A stretch of DNA of 64,000 bases, from positions 1-64,000 of the IMG/VR virus record IMGVR_UViG_3300007609_001079; one strand, 5' to 3'. A model generated the notes under the pieces. That model did no database searches, had not been told where the DNA came from, and was given only the letters and a program-made list of their open reading frames with translations. The translations under genes were made by a program, and so were the position numbers. This DNA is from a virus. The first letter of the stretch is position 1; every line of letters starts with the position of its first letter. Positions 51,527-59,900 of the stretch are shown here, one piece after another.

Positions 51527-52551
51527 TCTTTTACGTATTTTCTTAAAGGGATAAATGATTCGGTTTCAAGTAAGTTTTTCATTTTTATATCATCATACAT
51601 CCGAGCTTTGTTATATTCAATTATATTATTTAGCTCATATGTATTATGATGTTTTAATAATTCTTTAGCTGCATCTATTGCATAATCCATTCGAATTGAA
51701 TCATCCATAGTATCATATGATTCATCAATAAGTGTGTCAAATGTTTTAAATCCTAATCGTTTTAGTTCATACAATGAACCCCTTGATGATATTAAAACAA
51801 ATGGTAACCCGTATGAAATATTTCTCCAAGTTTTTTCCGATAAATGTAACATCTCTTCAAAAAAATTAGGATTATCATTTGTATGTTGTGAATAATATTC
51901 CGATTCTGCTATAATCTGTATTTTAGAATTATAATAAACTTCGGATTTTAAATGAAATTTCCACTCATCATGTAAATTATCATTAATATCATCAAATATA
52001 GAATCATCTATAAAATTTCTATTTTTTTTATATGTAATAAAAACATTATCTAAATTTTTATTTCTTATTTTAAAATACCCCTCTTCCTTATGTTTTTTTC
52101 CATTTCTAACCAAATATGAATAATCATATTTTGGTATTATTTTATTTTTATTTGGTAAATAACTATTAAATGGATTTAAAGCAAATGTTGGAATATATAA
52201 CATGGTTATATTATGATTATTATAATGAACAACGCCCTTATTATATGCATTATTATAACAAATTATACCACGGTTTCTGTTAACTTTAAATTCATCTAAT
52301 ACATTATAAAAGCGAGTATATTCTAATCTTAATATTTGAGGATACCCTTCAGGCCCATCATCTAACAAAAATATAAGTTTATCATTTTTTAAAAAGTTTG
52401 TCCAGTATTCATCATGTACTTCTTGAGTATTTATAATAAAATATGCATCTTCACCTTTATAGTTTTCAATGATATCGCATTCATATCCAAATCTATTTAT
52501 TATTTTATATAATAAACGTTGATTATTATTATTTGTGATATAAAATTTCAT
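51508..52551 (-). CDS. Glycosyltransferase-like protein with TEK-type block (paralogue 3)
   Basis: A 347-residue protein whose C-terminal third resembles the two proteins at 11.2-14.0 kb: SEKTWRNISYGLPFVLIS, LKRLGFKTFDTLIDESYDTM and a following helix. Here TEK reads SEK. The N-terminal part (MKFYITNNNNQRLLYKIINR, LIFLLDDGPEGYP) differs. The block suggests a GT-B glycosyltransferase or related nucleotide-sugar-binding protein, as inferred for the paralogues. It lies apart from the sugar island, beside sulfotransferase and GIY-YIG-like genes. A TTTG-N20-TATATTTA sequence ends only 4 bases before the ATG. Confidence 0.6.
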   Translation of the reverse strand: MKFYITNNNNQRLLYKIINRFGYECDIIENYKGEDAYFIINTQEVHDEYWTNFLKNDKLIFLLDDGPEGYPQILRLEYTRFYNVLDEFKVNRNRGIICYNNAYNKGVVHYNNHNITMLYIPTFALNPFNSYLPNKNKIIPKYDYSYLVRNGKKHKEEGYFKIRNKNLDNVFITYKKNRNFIDDSIFDDINDNLHDEWKFHLKSEVYYNSKIQIIAESEYYSQHTNDNPNFFEEMLHLSEKTWRNISYGLPFVLISSRGSLYELKRLGFKTFDTLIDESYDTMDDSIRMDYAIDAAKELLKHHNTYELNNIIEYNKARMYDDIKMKNLLETESFIPLRKYVKDLEITE

Positions 52552-52555
52552 AAAT

Positions 52556-52587
52556 TAAATATAAGAAATAGTTTACACTATTCCAAA
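52556..52587 (-). promoter_or_regulatory. Host-like promoter, TTTG-N20-TATATTTA, abutting a start codon
   Basis: TTTG (52584-52587) and TATATTTA (52556-52563) are 20 bases apart on the coding strand. The -7 box ends 4 bases before the ATG at 52551, so a transcript from it would be nearly leaderless or would start inside the codon region. This weakens the assignment relative to the other two. Confidence 0.4.
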
Positions 52588-53018
52588 TCTTTTCTAAAAA
52601 ACTTTCCTAAGAGGTTATCATTCAAGGATAACTCATCTCCCAATACATCATGTGCGAATTGTTCTTGTAGTTCGTAGTAGGTTAGTGATTTCTTATTTGA
52701 ACAGAAGCGAAGTATTTCTAATTTACATTGGGATGTACTTTCATTGGTAGAAAACCAACTATTTACAATTTTATTTGAAGAACGATAATCCTTCCAATCT
52801 GATTCTTTAGTAACCATCTCATATTTCTTTACTCTCTTGTCTTCCAGAGCAGCAATTTCTTTTTTACCGAAATTTCTTTTACGAACCGAAACTACTTGTT
52901 TCTTACCAATATAGAATTCACCTGTTGTAGTGTTTGTGATTTTATAAATAAATCCAAAAACATCATCTGGCATATCCGATAGTTCTGTAATATAGTTTCC
53001 ATTATATATCCAACTCAT
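52578..53018 (-). CDS. GIY-YIG-like endonuclease (SegE-like)
   Basis: A 146-residue protein. GFIYKITNTTTGEFYIGKKQ near residue 20 is a GIY-YIG-type motif (F-I-Y ... Y-I-G), ESDWKDYRSSNKIV contains the conserved W-D-Y-S region, and TYYELQEQFAHDVL includes a candidate catalytic glutamate. From memory, phage proteins of this length and pattern are annotated as SegE-like nucleases. The frame extends to an ATG at 53039, but MSWIYNG at 53018 is the more likely start and matches family N-termini. It overlaps the sulfotransferase gene by 17 bases. It may be a homing or DNA-processing nuclease. Confidence 0.72.
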   Translation of the reverse strand: MSWIYNGNYITELSDMPDDVFGFIYKITNTTTGEFYIGKKQVVSVRKRNFGKKEIAALEDKRVKKYEMVTKESDWKDYRSSNKIVNSWFSTNESTSQCKLEILRFCSNKKSLTYYELQEQFAHDVLGDELSLNDNLLGKFFRKDLE

Positions 53019-53565
53019 AGTTAAATTGTTTAAAATCATCTTTATACCTTTCTCGAACCCAATCTTTCATCCATTCTTCATTATACATATATTTGTAATA
53101 CCTTTGTTGGTTTAAATCTGGATGTTTATCATAAAGTGGATTTCGATTTAAGTGCGGAATTGTAGATTGAATTCCAATTTGTGTAAAGATATTACTTACA
53201 TCTTCTTTAAAGTTTTCGTATCTACCAATGAAGGATACATCAACATTTCCCGCGTTAATATAGTAACTTTGGGGTAATAGAACTAAATCTAAATTATTTG
53301 ATTTTTTTAAAAAGGTTCCGAAATCGTAATCGGTTCTTCCTTTTCTTTTTTCGTGTAAAAATGCAGATGTTAATCTTGTAAAAGGATTTCTAACCATAGT
53401 ATAAATTTTATAGTTAGGAAATTTCTGAAATACACGAATAGAATCATGTACCATAGGAGAGGTTGTATTTTCTATATTTTGTAAAATACTTGATATAGAA
53501 GTACCACCAGTCTTAGGTATGTGAATAAATCCCCATTTATTAGAATGATTGATGAGTAAACTCAA
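53002..53565 (-). CDS. Sulfotransferase (Sulfotransfer_2-like)
   Basis: A 187-residue protein with both PAPS-binding elements: GFIHIPKTGGTSISSIL (5-prime phosphosulfate loop, near residue 13) and MVRNPFTRLTSAFLHEKRKG (3-prime phosphate-binding R...S, near residue 58). This is the pattern of carbohydrate sulfotransferases. It would move sulfate from PAPS to a sugar or similar acceptor in the cytoplasm. A TAA lies two codons before the first sense codon, and no ATG precedes the catalytic loop, so the start appears to be TTG at 53565. It sits between GIY-YIG-like and virion genes. Acceptor unknown. Confidence 0.82.
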   Translation of the reverse strand: MSLLINHSNKWGFIHIPKTGGTSISSILQNIENTTSPMVHDSIRVFQKFPNYKIYTMVRNPFTRLTSAFLHEKRKGRTDYDFGTFLKKSNNLDLVLLPQSYYINAGNVDVSFIGRYENFKEDVSNIFTQIGIQSTIPHLNRNPLYDKHPDLNQQRYYKYMYNEEWMKDWVRERYKDDFKQFNYELDI

Positions 53566-53576
53566 ATCTTACGATT

Positions 53577-53759
53577 TTAGTACTTAATAGAATCTGAGTA
53601 TTTTTTTAAATTCACTTTACCACCTCTTGCCTGTGCAAGGGCTTTATCATCTTTGTGAAGTTTGTTTACCTCATCTGCAGAGATTGGAGTTTTATCTTTC
53701 GATTTATCTGCCAATTTAGCAAATTCAGATTTTTCGTATAATTCTTGTATTGAAGCCAT
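53577..53759 (-). CDS. Small hypothetical protein, 60 residues, with its own promoter
   Basis: A 60-residue charged protein, MASIQELYEKSEFAKLADKS to KVNLKKYSDSIKY. I do not recognise it. Strong expression signals are present: AAAGGAG 9 bases before the ATG and TATATTTATA 24 bases before it. It is likely made late, at the boundary between virion genes and the replication block. A small structural or regulatory protein would fit; no motif decides between them. Confidence 0.65.
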   Translation of the reverse strand: MASIQELYEKSEFAKLADKSKDKTPISADEVNKLHKDDKALAQARGGKVNLKKYSDSIKY

Positions 53760-53782
53760 AATTTAATTTCTCCTTTGTATTA

Positions 53783-53792
53783 TATAAATATA
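53783..53792 (-). promoter_or_regulatory. Late-type promoter box TATATTTATA
   Basis: Exact decamer on the coding strand, 24 bases before the ATG at 53759, followed by AAAGGAG. It lies in the 35-base gap after the structural gene at 53795. Confidence 0.65.
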
Positions 53793-53794
53793 GA

Positions 53795-54919
53795 TTACGT
53801 ATCAAAACGAACAATGAAGTTCACATCGTAATCCGGTAAATTCTTAATTGGTTGTGGTAACTTAGCTACTGCAACCATATCTCCATCCTTATCATAGATA
53901 CCGATTGTGGTTACCATTGGAGCAAGATATGATCCTGTTGGGTCCATTTTAGAGTTAATGGAATAATCATCCCAAGAACCACTTACAGAACTACTATACG
54001 AACTAACAAATGTTTCTCGTACTGATATATCTTGTATTTCTTTTATCTTAATTGTTTTAGCAGTAGATACGTTTGATATTGGGGTTGTTGTGAAATCATA
54101 TGAGCCACTTAGGGTAACATTAACTGCCGATGGGTTTTGTGAGTAATTAAATTCACCTGCTTTTGCCTCTAATAAAATTTCGGTTTCATGGATAGTTGTA
54201 GTAGAACGATATTGTAAATCATAATCAGTAAATTCAGATACATTACTAACCACAAATCTACCATCAGAGTAAAAAATGTTACCATATGTTTGGTTAGAAA
54301 CAATGATACCATTGAAGTTTAGAATTGCAGTAAATGAAATTAAATTATTTTCAAAATTGATGTTAGTAAGAAACATTTCATCGGTATCACCATTAAATGT
54401 TAAAATAGTACTACCGGTTTCCAAATCCATAGATAATATGGTTAACTCAAATGAATTTATCCCATCTACTATAATTAAAATCTCATTTTCAAAATCTAAT
54501 TCAGAAAAGATATATGTTGGGTTTGGATTCACTAATTTACCATCCCCATCATCAACATAAGTATTATCACCAATTTGTATATTTACTGATTTTGGTTTTA
54601 TCTTTTCACCAATTTTATCTCTATCTAAATCAATTACAAATATGGTATCTTCTATTTTTCGTTCACTATTAAACTCAGCGGGATTATAAAAGGAACCATA
54701 ATTGTTTAATAAACCATTATCAGTATAATACTTTTTCTTGATACTTTGATAAAGTAGATGCACAAACACACCCTCATCAGTTGGTGAGGTATCTGAATCA
54801 AATACCCCATCCACATTATACGCCTTGATAACTGGATTATTATTTTGAGAAGTATTCCATTGTTTATAAACTTTGAAACTTCTACGAGATATATTTGATT
54901 TTGGTATTGACTTTAACAT
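53795..54919 (-). CDS. Virion structural protein (paralogue of next gene), probably baseplate or tail
   Basis: A 374-residue beta-rich protein. The C-terminus APMVTTIGIYDKDGDMVAVA and KLPQPIKNLPDYDVNFIVRF aligns with the end of the protein at 55000-56193 (YITTVGLYNDANELLSVAK, then SQPIAKSFDKEVLIKVKLDF), so the two are paralogues. SGSWDDYSINSKMDPTGSYL and FNYSQNPSAVNV are shared features too. Its start has GAGGA and a TATATTTATA box 16 bases upstream, right after a strong terminator. From memory, such proteins are virion structural proteins in marine T4-like phages. The exact location on the virion is unknown. Confidence 0.72.
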   Translation of the reverse strand: MLKSIPKSNISRRSFKVYKQWNTSQNNNPVIKAYNVDGVFDSDTSPTDEGVFVHLLYQSIKKKYYTDNGLLNNYGSFYNPAEFNSERKIEDTIFVIDLDRDKIGEKIKPKSVNIQIGDNTYVDDGDGKLVNPNPTYIFSELDFENEILIIVDGINSFELTILSMDLETGSTILTFNGDTDEMFLTNINFENNLISFTAILNFNGIIVSNQTYGNIFYSDGRFVVSNVSEFTDYDLQYRSTTTIHETEILLEAKAGEFNYSQNPSAVNVTLSGSYDFTTTPISNVSTAKTIKIKEIQDISVRETFVSSYSSSVSGSWDDYSINSKMDPTGSYLAPMVTTIGIYDKDGDMVAVAKLPQPIKNLPDYDVNFIVRFDT

Positions 54920-54934
54920 AATATAATTCCTCTA

Positions 54935-54944
54935 TATAAATATA
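54935..54944 (-). promoter_or_regulatory. Late-type promoter box TATATTTATA
   Basis: Exact decamer on the coding strand, 16 bases before the ATG at 54919 and 7 bases downstream of a hairpin terminator. This terminator-then-box order is strong circumstantial evidence that the box starts transcription. Confidence 0.7.
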
Positions 54945-54950
54945 CAGAAA

Positions 54951-54977
54951 TAAAAAACCCCCACCGAAGTGAGGGTT
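54951..54977 (-). terminator. Rho-independent terminator (UUCG tetraloop)
   Basis: On the coding strand AACCCTCAC, loop TTCG, GTGGGGGTT form a 9-base-pair stem (one G-U pair) followed by a run of six to seven T. It lies 23 bases after the stop of the gene at 55000. This is the clearest terminator in the window. Confidence 0.88.
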
Positions 54978-54999
54978 AGTGTTTTATCATTTAAGTTTT

Positions 55000-56193
55000 T
55001 TAGAAATCTAATTTAACTTTAATTAATACTTCTTTATCAAATGATTTAGCGATTGGTTGTGAAGTTTTAGCTACGGATAATAATTCGTTTGCATCGTTGT
55101 ATAAACCAACAGTTGTAATATATGTTTTAGGGTCTGTTTCAAAGGTAGATTGTACAAATGAACCATCTGAACCCGTTACGTAAGATGGGTTGTTTGAATA
55201 GTTAAATTCTCTGTTTGTTGCTCTTACGAAGTAATGTGATGTTGATACATTCTCAGTTCTTCTTGCATCAAAATCTGCCCCACCTGATATAGCGTTATAT
55301 AGATATTGATGATTTTTCTGTTCAGCTGAAGTTTCTAAACTACCGCTTAACTCTCCCCCAACTTTACTACCCAATGCAGATGGGTTTAGTACTATCAATC
55401 CTTGGTCTGGATAAAACAATCCATATCCTTCACCATTAGAAGCAGTTGTACTATCTACTGAGGCAGTAACTCCACTTCCTAAATTAAGAGAACCTTCTAC
55501 TATATTAAATACTCTACCAGCTTTACCAACTGTATCTGAAAATTTCTTACCACTATCATCAATAAAGGTTACAGATGAACTTATTGAACCACTTAAAGTT
55601 AATTCCCAGTTTCCAGCATCCACTTTTTCTTTATATCGTGAACGAGCTATATTAATTACATATATATCATCCGATTCATGCTCAACTGCCGATGATGATG
55701 TAAATGTAAAATATTCATCAGTTTGGTCTAATAAAATTTGTCTATATTGTGCATAAGTTGCTTTAGTTGCATAGGTTGAATCCGGGTCAGTATCTATATC
55801 AGCAGAACCTAAACCAGTTTTATGACCATATGCAACTGCAAATTGTACAGATGATGAATCTATTGTATCATAAACATTATAATAATATTTTCCACTAGTT
55901 GATGCAATTTGTTCATCTGAAAGAAAAAATTCAGTAATCTGGCCAGTTGTATTACCCCATAAACTATCTGTTACTACTTCAACTTTACCAGTTACTTGGT
56001 CAAATTCACCAAATCTTTTGTAAATACCCGTTGAGATAGAACCACCTTGTGCAGCAATTTTATCACCACCAGTCAAATACTGATTTATAATTTGAGATAA
56101 TTGCTCGGATGTAAGATTACCTTGATTAGCCGATAGATACGATGCTAACTCTGCTGATAAATTTACTCCCGCTTGTCCTGTTATTTGTGCCAT
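55000..56193 (-). CDS. Virion structural protein, probably baseplate or tail
   Basis: A 397-residue protein. Features are GIYKRFGEFDQVTGKVEVVT, DSLWGNTTGQITEFFLS, a long central region FAVAYGHKTGLGSADIDTD with AKATYAQYRQILL, and the shared C-terminus YITTVGLYNDANELLSVAK. The AVAYGHxxGxGS and YSQYRQLLL-type segments are familiar from memory in structural proteins of T4-like cyanophages and pelagiphages. It is the paralogue of the next downstream gene. Transcription terminates just after it. GGAG precedes the ATG. Virion location is inferred. Confidence 0.76.
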   Translation of the reverse strand: MAQITGQAGVNLSAELASYLSANQGNLTSEQLSQIINQYLTGGDKIAAQGGSISTGIYKRFGEFDQVTGKVEVVTDSLWGNTTGQITEFFLSDEQIASTSGKYYYNVYDTIDSSSVQFAVAYGHKTGLGSADIDTDPDSTYATKATYAQYRQILLDQTDEYFTFTSSSAVEHESDDIYVINIARSRYKEKVDAGNWELTLSGSISSSVTFIDDSGKKFSDTVGKAGRVFNIVEGSLNLGSGVTASVDSTTASNGEGYGLFYPDQGLIVLNPSALGSKVGGELSGSLETSAEQKNHQYLYNAISGGADFDARRTENVSTSHYFVRATNREFNYSNNPSYVTGSDGSFVQSTFETDPKTYITTVGLYNDANELLSVAKTSQPIAKSFDKEVLIKVKLDF

Positions 56194-56212
56194 GTTCTTT
56201 TATTCTCCGTTA

Positions 56213-56842
56213 TTATGTTGGTTGTACATAAGTTACGGTTACTGGAATAGTTTGTGAACCACCAGTTTCGTTACCATATACAGTAATTGTTGTTTTTATT
56301 GTTTGAGTAATGTTTGGATTAGGAATAAATGTAAATGTTAATCCAGTTTCTACTGCAGCAGTTGTTGTGATTTCATCACCTAAGAATACAGGAATAGTTC
56401 CACTACCAGCACTTGCACCTGCACCTACAATAGAACCTGCGTTTTTATTAGAAAGTACAATAGTATATCCACTTTGTGAATTACCACTTGGGGAAGTTGT
56501 TGGTGTTAACGATACTTGACCAGAAGTTTGATTTACTGAAATAGAAGGAATACCAAATCCTACCTTTGGAATTTTCTTCGTACCTTTTGGTAAAGTTACC
56601 AATTTGTATTTCAATACTTGTGTTTCATCCGGTGAAGCTTCAGTAATTGGAATTGCTCTAATTGCTGAATCATAATAAGCAGACCCCTTTGGGTGCGCAG
56701 GGTCATATAAGGTATAATCTACCTCATCATCACCTAATGCGAATTTTGTAATGTTTAACCCTTGACCAGCCGCAAGTTTCTCTCTACCTTTTTTGGTAAG
56801 GATTGCATCTACTGTAATCGTTGAATTATCTAAATATGCCAT
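56213..56842 (-). CDS. Phage structural protein with Ig-like C-terminal domain
   Basis: A 209-residue protein. MAYLDNSTITVDAILTKKGR then EKLAAGQGLNITKFALGDDE form a conserved N-terminal domain recognisable in structural proteins of large marine phages. The C-terminal half, from about residue 100, is a beta-sandwich-like module (ISVNQTSGQVSLTPTTS, TGLTFTFIPNPNITQTIKTT). GAGG lies before the ATG, and a TATATTTATA box lies 26 bases upstream. It is the first gene of a unit also containing the two paralogous structural genes downstream. Virion position unknown. Confidence 0.76.
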   Translation of the reverse strand: MAYLDNSTITVDAILTKKGREKLAAGQGLNITKFALGDDEVDYTLYDPAHPKGSAYYDSAIRAIPITEASPDETQVLKYKLVTLPKGTKKIPKVGFGIPSISVNQTSGQVSLTPTTSPSGNSQSGYTIVLSNKNAGSIVGAGASAGSGTIPVFLGDEITTTAAVETGLTFTFIPNPNITQTIKTTITVYGNETGGSQTIPVTVTYVQPT

Positions 56843-56867
56843 AATTTATTCCTCTATGTTTTCAATA

Positions 56868-56877
56868 TATAAATATA
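56868..56877 (-). promoter_or_regulatory. Late-type promoter box TATATTTATA
   Basis: Exact decamer on the coding strand, 26 bases before the ATG at 56842, in the 65-base gap after the giant baseplate gene. Probably drives the structural genes down to the terminator at 54951. Confidence 0.65.
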
Positions 56878-56907
56878 AGTAATTTTATTTTTAGTTATTT
56901 TTTATTT

Positions 56908-59900
56908 TTAATCAACTTCTAAGATTGGTTCTCCACTTCCTCTACCACTATCATTAACCCTTAATGTATTTGGATTAGTAGTAAATGTTTGTACAGCATC
57001 TCCACCATCTAAAGTTGTAAGATGAGTTTGCTTGGAACCATTGTAGTATGAATTTTCCAATCCGGTTGATACATCTTCTACAAAACGATAGTGAGTTGAG
57101 AATGTACCATTTAAAGGAGTTACTGTTCTATCAATAGTATTAGTAATATCATCACCATTCCATGGTAATATGGTAACAAATTCTCTAAATTTATCAACAT
57201 CAACCACATCATATATAACGTAGTCATTGGAGCCAGTAGTTGTTGGATAGCCTGATATCTGTTGCCTTTCAGCTTCAGTATATCTTTCTTTTACTTTAAA
57301 TACTTTAACTCTATCTTTAATAATGTTTCCATTTCCATCTAATCGAGTTCTAATAGAATAAGAGCCACTACCAAATAAATTAAATCCCGCAACCGCCAAA
57401 TCATTATTTCCGAATCCACCAACTTCAGTAAAGGTGGTTGAATCATAGAATGCATCAACAGAACCAGTCATCTTTGCATCTATGTTGAATTCAAATCCAC
57501 CCATAGTTGCTTCTTCGTTTCTTTGAATAAATCCACTCTGAATTGATGAATTCGTTGTTACAAATGTTCCATCTAAATTAGAGATATCGGAAATAATATT
57601 AACATCGGCACCACCACTTACATAACCATCATAGAATGGTTGTTCAGTTGATACGTGAATATCCTCAGAGGTAGATACTAAAGCAAGTTTAGTAAGTTCC
57701 TCCGATGTAACAATAGTATCTTCGGTTGTATCAATAGAAACCTCGTGATAATTTTCTTCACCACTCGGTCTATTCCATTTAGTTTTACTTCTTTCTAAAA
57801 TATGCGGTTCAATCAATAATCCTTTTGCCACCTTTGCTCTTGCAGGTACTAAAGATTCTAATTGGTCAAATAAAGTTCTATCAATATAACGAACTAATTG
57901 TACATATTCATTGAAATTTAAATTATATCTTTGGAAATAGTATTCTCTAAATGTAGTTAAATCTTTATATGAATCATTATAATCATCAGATGGATTACCA
58001 ATAAAATCATCAATATTAATTGGTCCTACTGAACGAAGGATATCCATATTGATTTCTTTGATTGGAGAAAAGAATAATCCCAATCTATCTGAATCAATTG
58101 GTGATTGTTCATATGATTTTTGAGTACTTCTTTCTCTATAAGATAGTCCAAGACCATCTTCTCCAATTTCAGAACCATCTAAATTATATTGAGTTTCAAA
58201 TCGAACTTTATTACTATAATTAAATCCACTTTGAGGAACTTGAGCAGTTACAGTTCTTTCATATGGAGTATAGTTGTATGGATACTCTGATATTGAATCA
58301 AAATTAGAAGCAGTTGCATGAGTTTCATATGTTTGCTTAATAGCAACATTTTTAATAGAAACATCGGTTCCTCTATCTTTTGGATATTCAAAATCTAATC
58401 TTAAAAGTAAATCTTCGGTAGATGCTGAATTATGATTTCCATTTATTGCATCTGGCAATAAAGTATGATTATCAATTACGGATTCTAATAATGGGGTTGT
58501 CCATAAACGAACTTCATCGATAGAAGCAGTTAAAGTAGAACCACCAATTACTAATTCACTACCACTTGTCCAGCCACTCGTTCCACTAACTGAGAATGAA
58601 GTAGATACCTCGTTTCTAATTCTTTCTTGAAACCCTTCTTTTGCAAAAATCTCAAAAGTATCATTACCACCAACAACTGATTTGTTAATCGTAATATGAG
58701 TAAACTCATCATTATAAAATGGGAATGGGTTAGTAGATTGTGATACTAAAGTAGAACCTTCTAATACTTTTAATTCTACTTTCGCATGCGAACCTGTATC
58801 TTTTAATAAATGTAAACTCCACCCACTACCACTAACAATTCGTTGGTCAACTCTTTCTTCGGTAGATAATCTAATTTCAAATGAGTTTGGATAATCATTA
58901 GTACCACTATATTCTTTCCATGGAATGGTTATTGCAGCAGAACCACCAACGTTTATTGAAGCAGTTCTATCATCATATGTAAATTTAGTTGTACCACTTT
59001 CATTAACATCTCTTGGTCCACCAAATTCCATTACAGTCAACATTGATGATGGAATACCATAACAACTCATCAATGCATGTAATGCACGTTTAGAACCTTT
59101 GTGTTTAAGTAAATAAGGTAAATTGTTTAGTATTCTTCTCCAAATTTGATTTTGGTTTTCTTTACCTTTTAGTACCGAACCCCTAGATTCATCTATATCT
59201 CTTTCATCCCCATCTGCATTCCAATTACCATATGCATATTCCCAAAGTGCTTGAGATTGAACGCCCATATCAGCATCCCAACCAAGAGATTCTAACATTT
59301 GGTATAAGAATTCATCCTTTATACCACTTTCATATTTGTGTTCTAATTTCTTAGATTCTGCTAATGCCTTTGTGTGCAGCCAGAGAGTATCAAAGTGTTG
59401 TCCTAACATATGGAAGAACAAAACAAATTCCTGTCCTTCATCATCATCTTGAACATGTTGTGGGAGATTTCGTACTAACCCATTTATATTATTATAATCA
59501 TATGTTCTTGCATCACTTAAAAGGTTAGATGCATTTTCTCCACTAATATAAAGATGATTTTCAAACGCATCAAACCCAACAACTACTCCATTGATTTGTG
59601 ATTCTAATCTTTCTTTTTCATTTGAAAGAGATATGGATGATGTATATTCTGAACCCGATGTTACTAAATCTATTCGTTGATTGTAAAAATCAATTAAATT
59701 TACTTTGTATATATAATTTTCAACTCTCTCTTCTGCAGATGAATATTTTACAAAATTTTCCCAAACATAATTCCCATTGGAACTGGTAAATTGTATATCT
59801 AATTTTTTTAAATCGAACCCACTACCACTTACAAACTGATTAACTAAATCCGTAGATGAGGTTGAACCGCTCGCGATTAAATCATCATAAATGAGTAATC

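Noticed and set aside
1881-56877. Canonical T4 late promoters TATAAATA
   Set aside because: TATAAATA is present at these sites only on the strand opposite to the genes, including for the single plus-strand gene. The oriented sequence is TATATTTATA, so a standard T4 late promoter is not supported.
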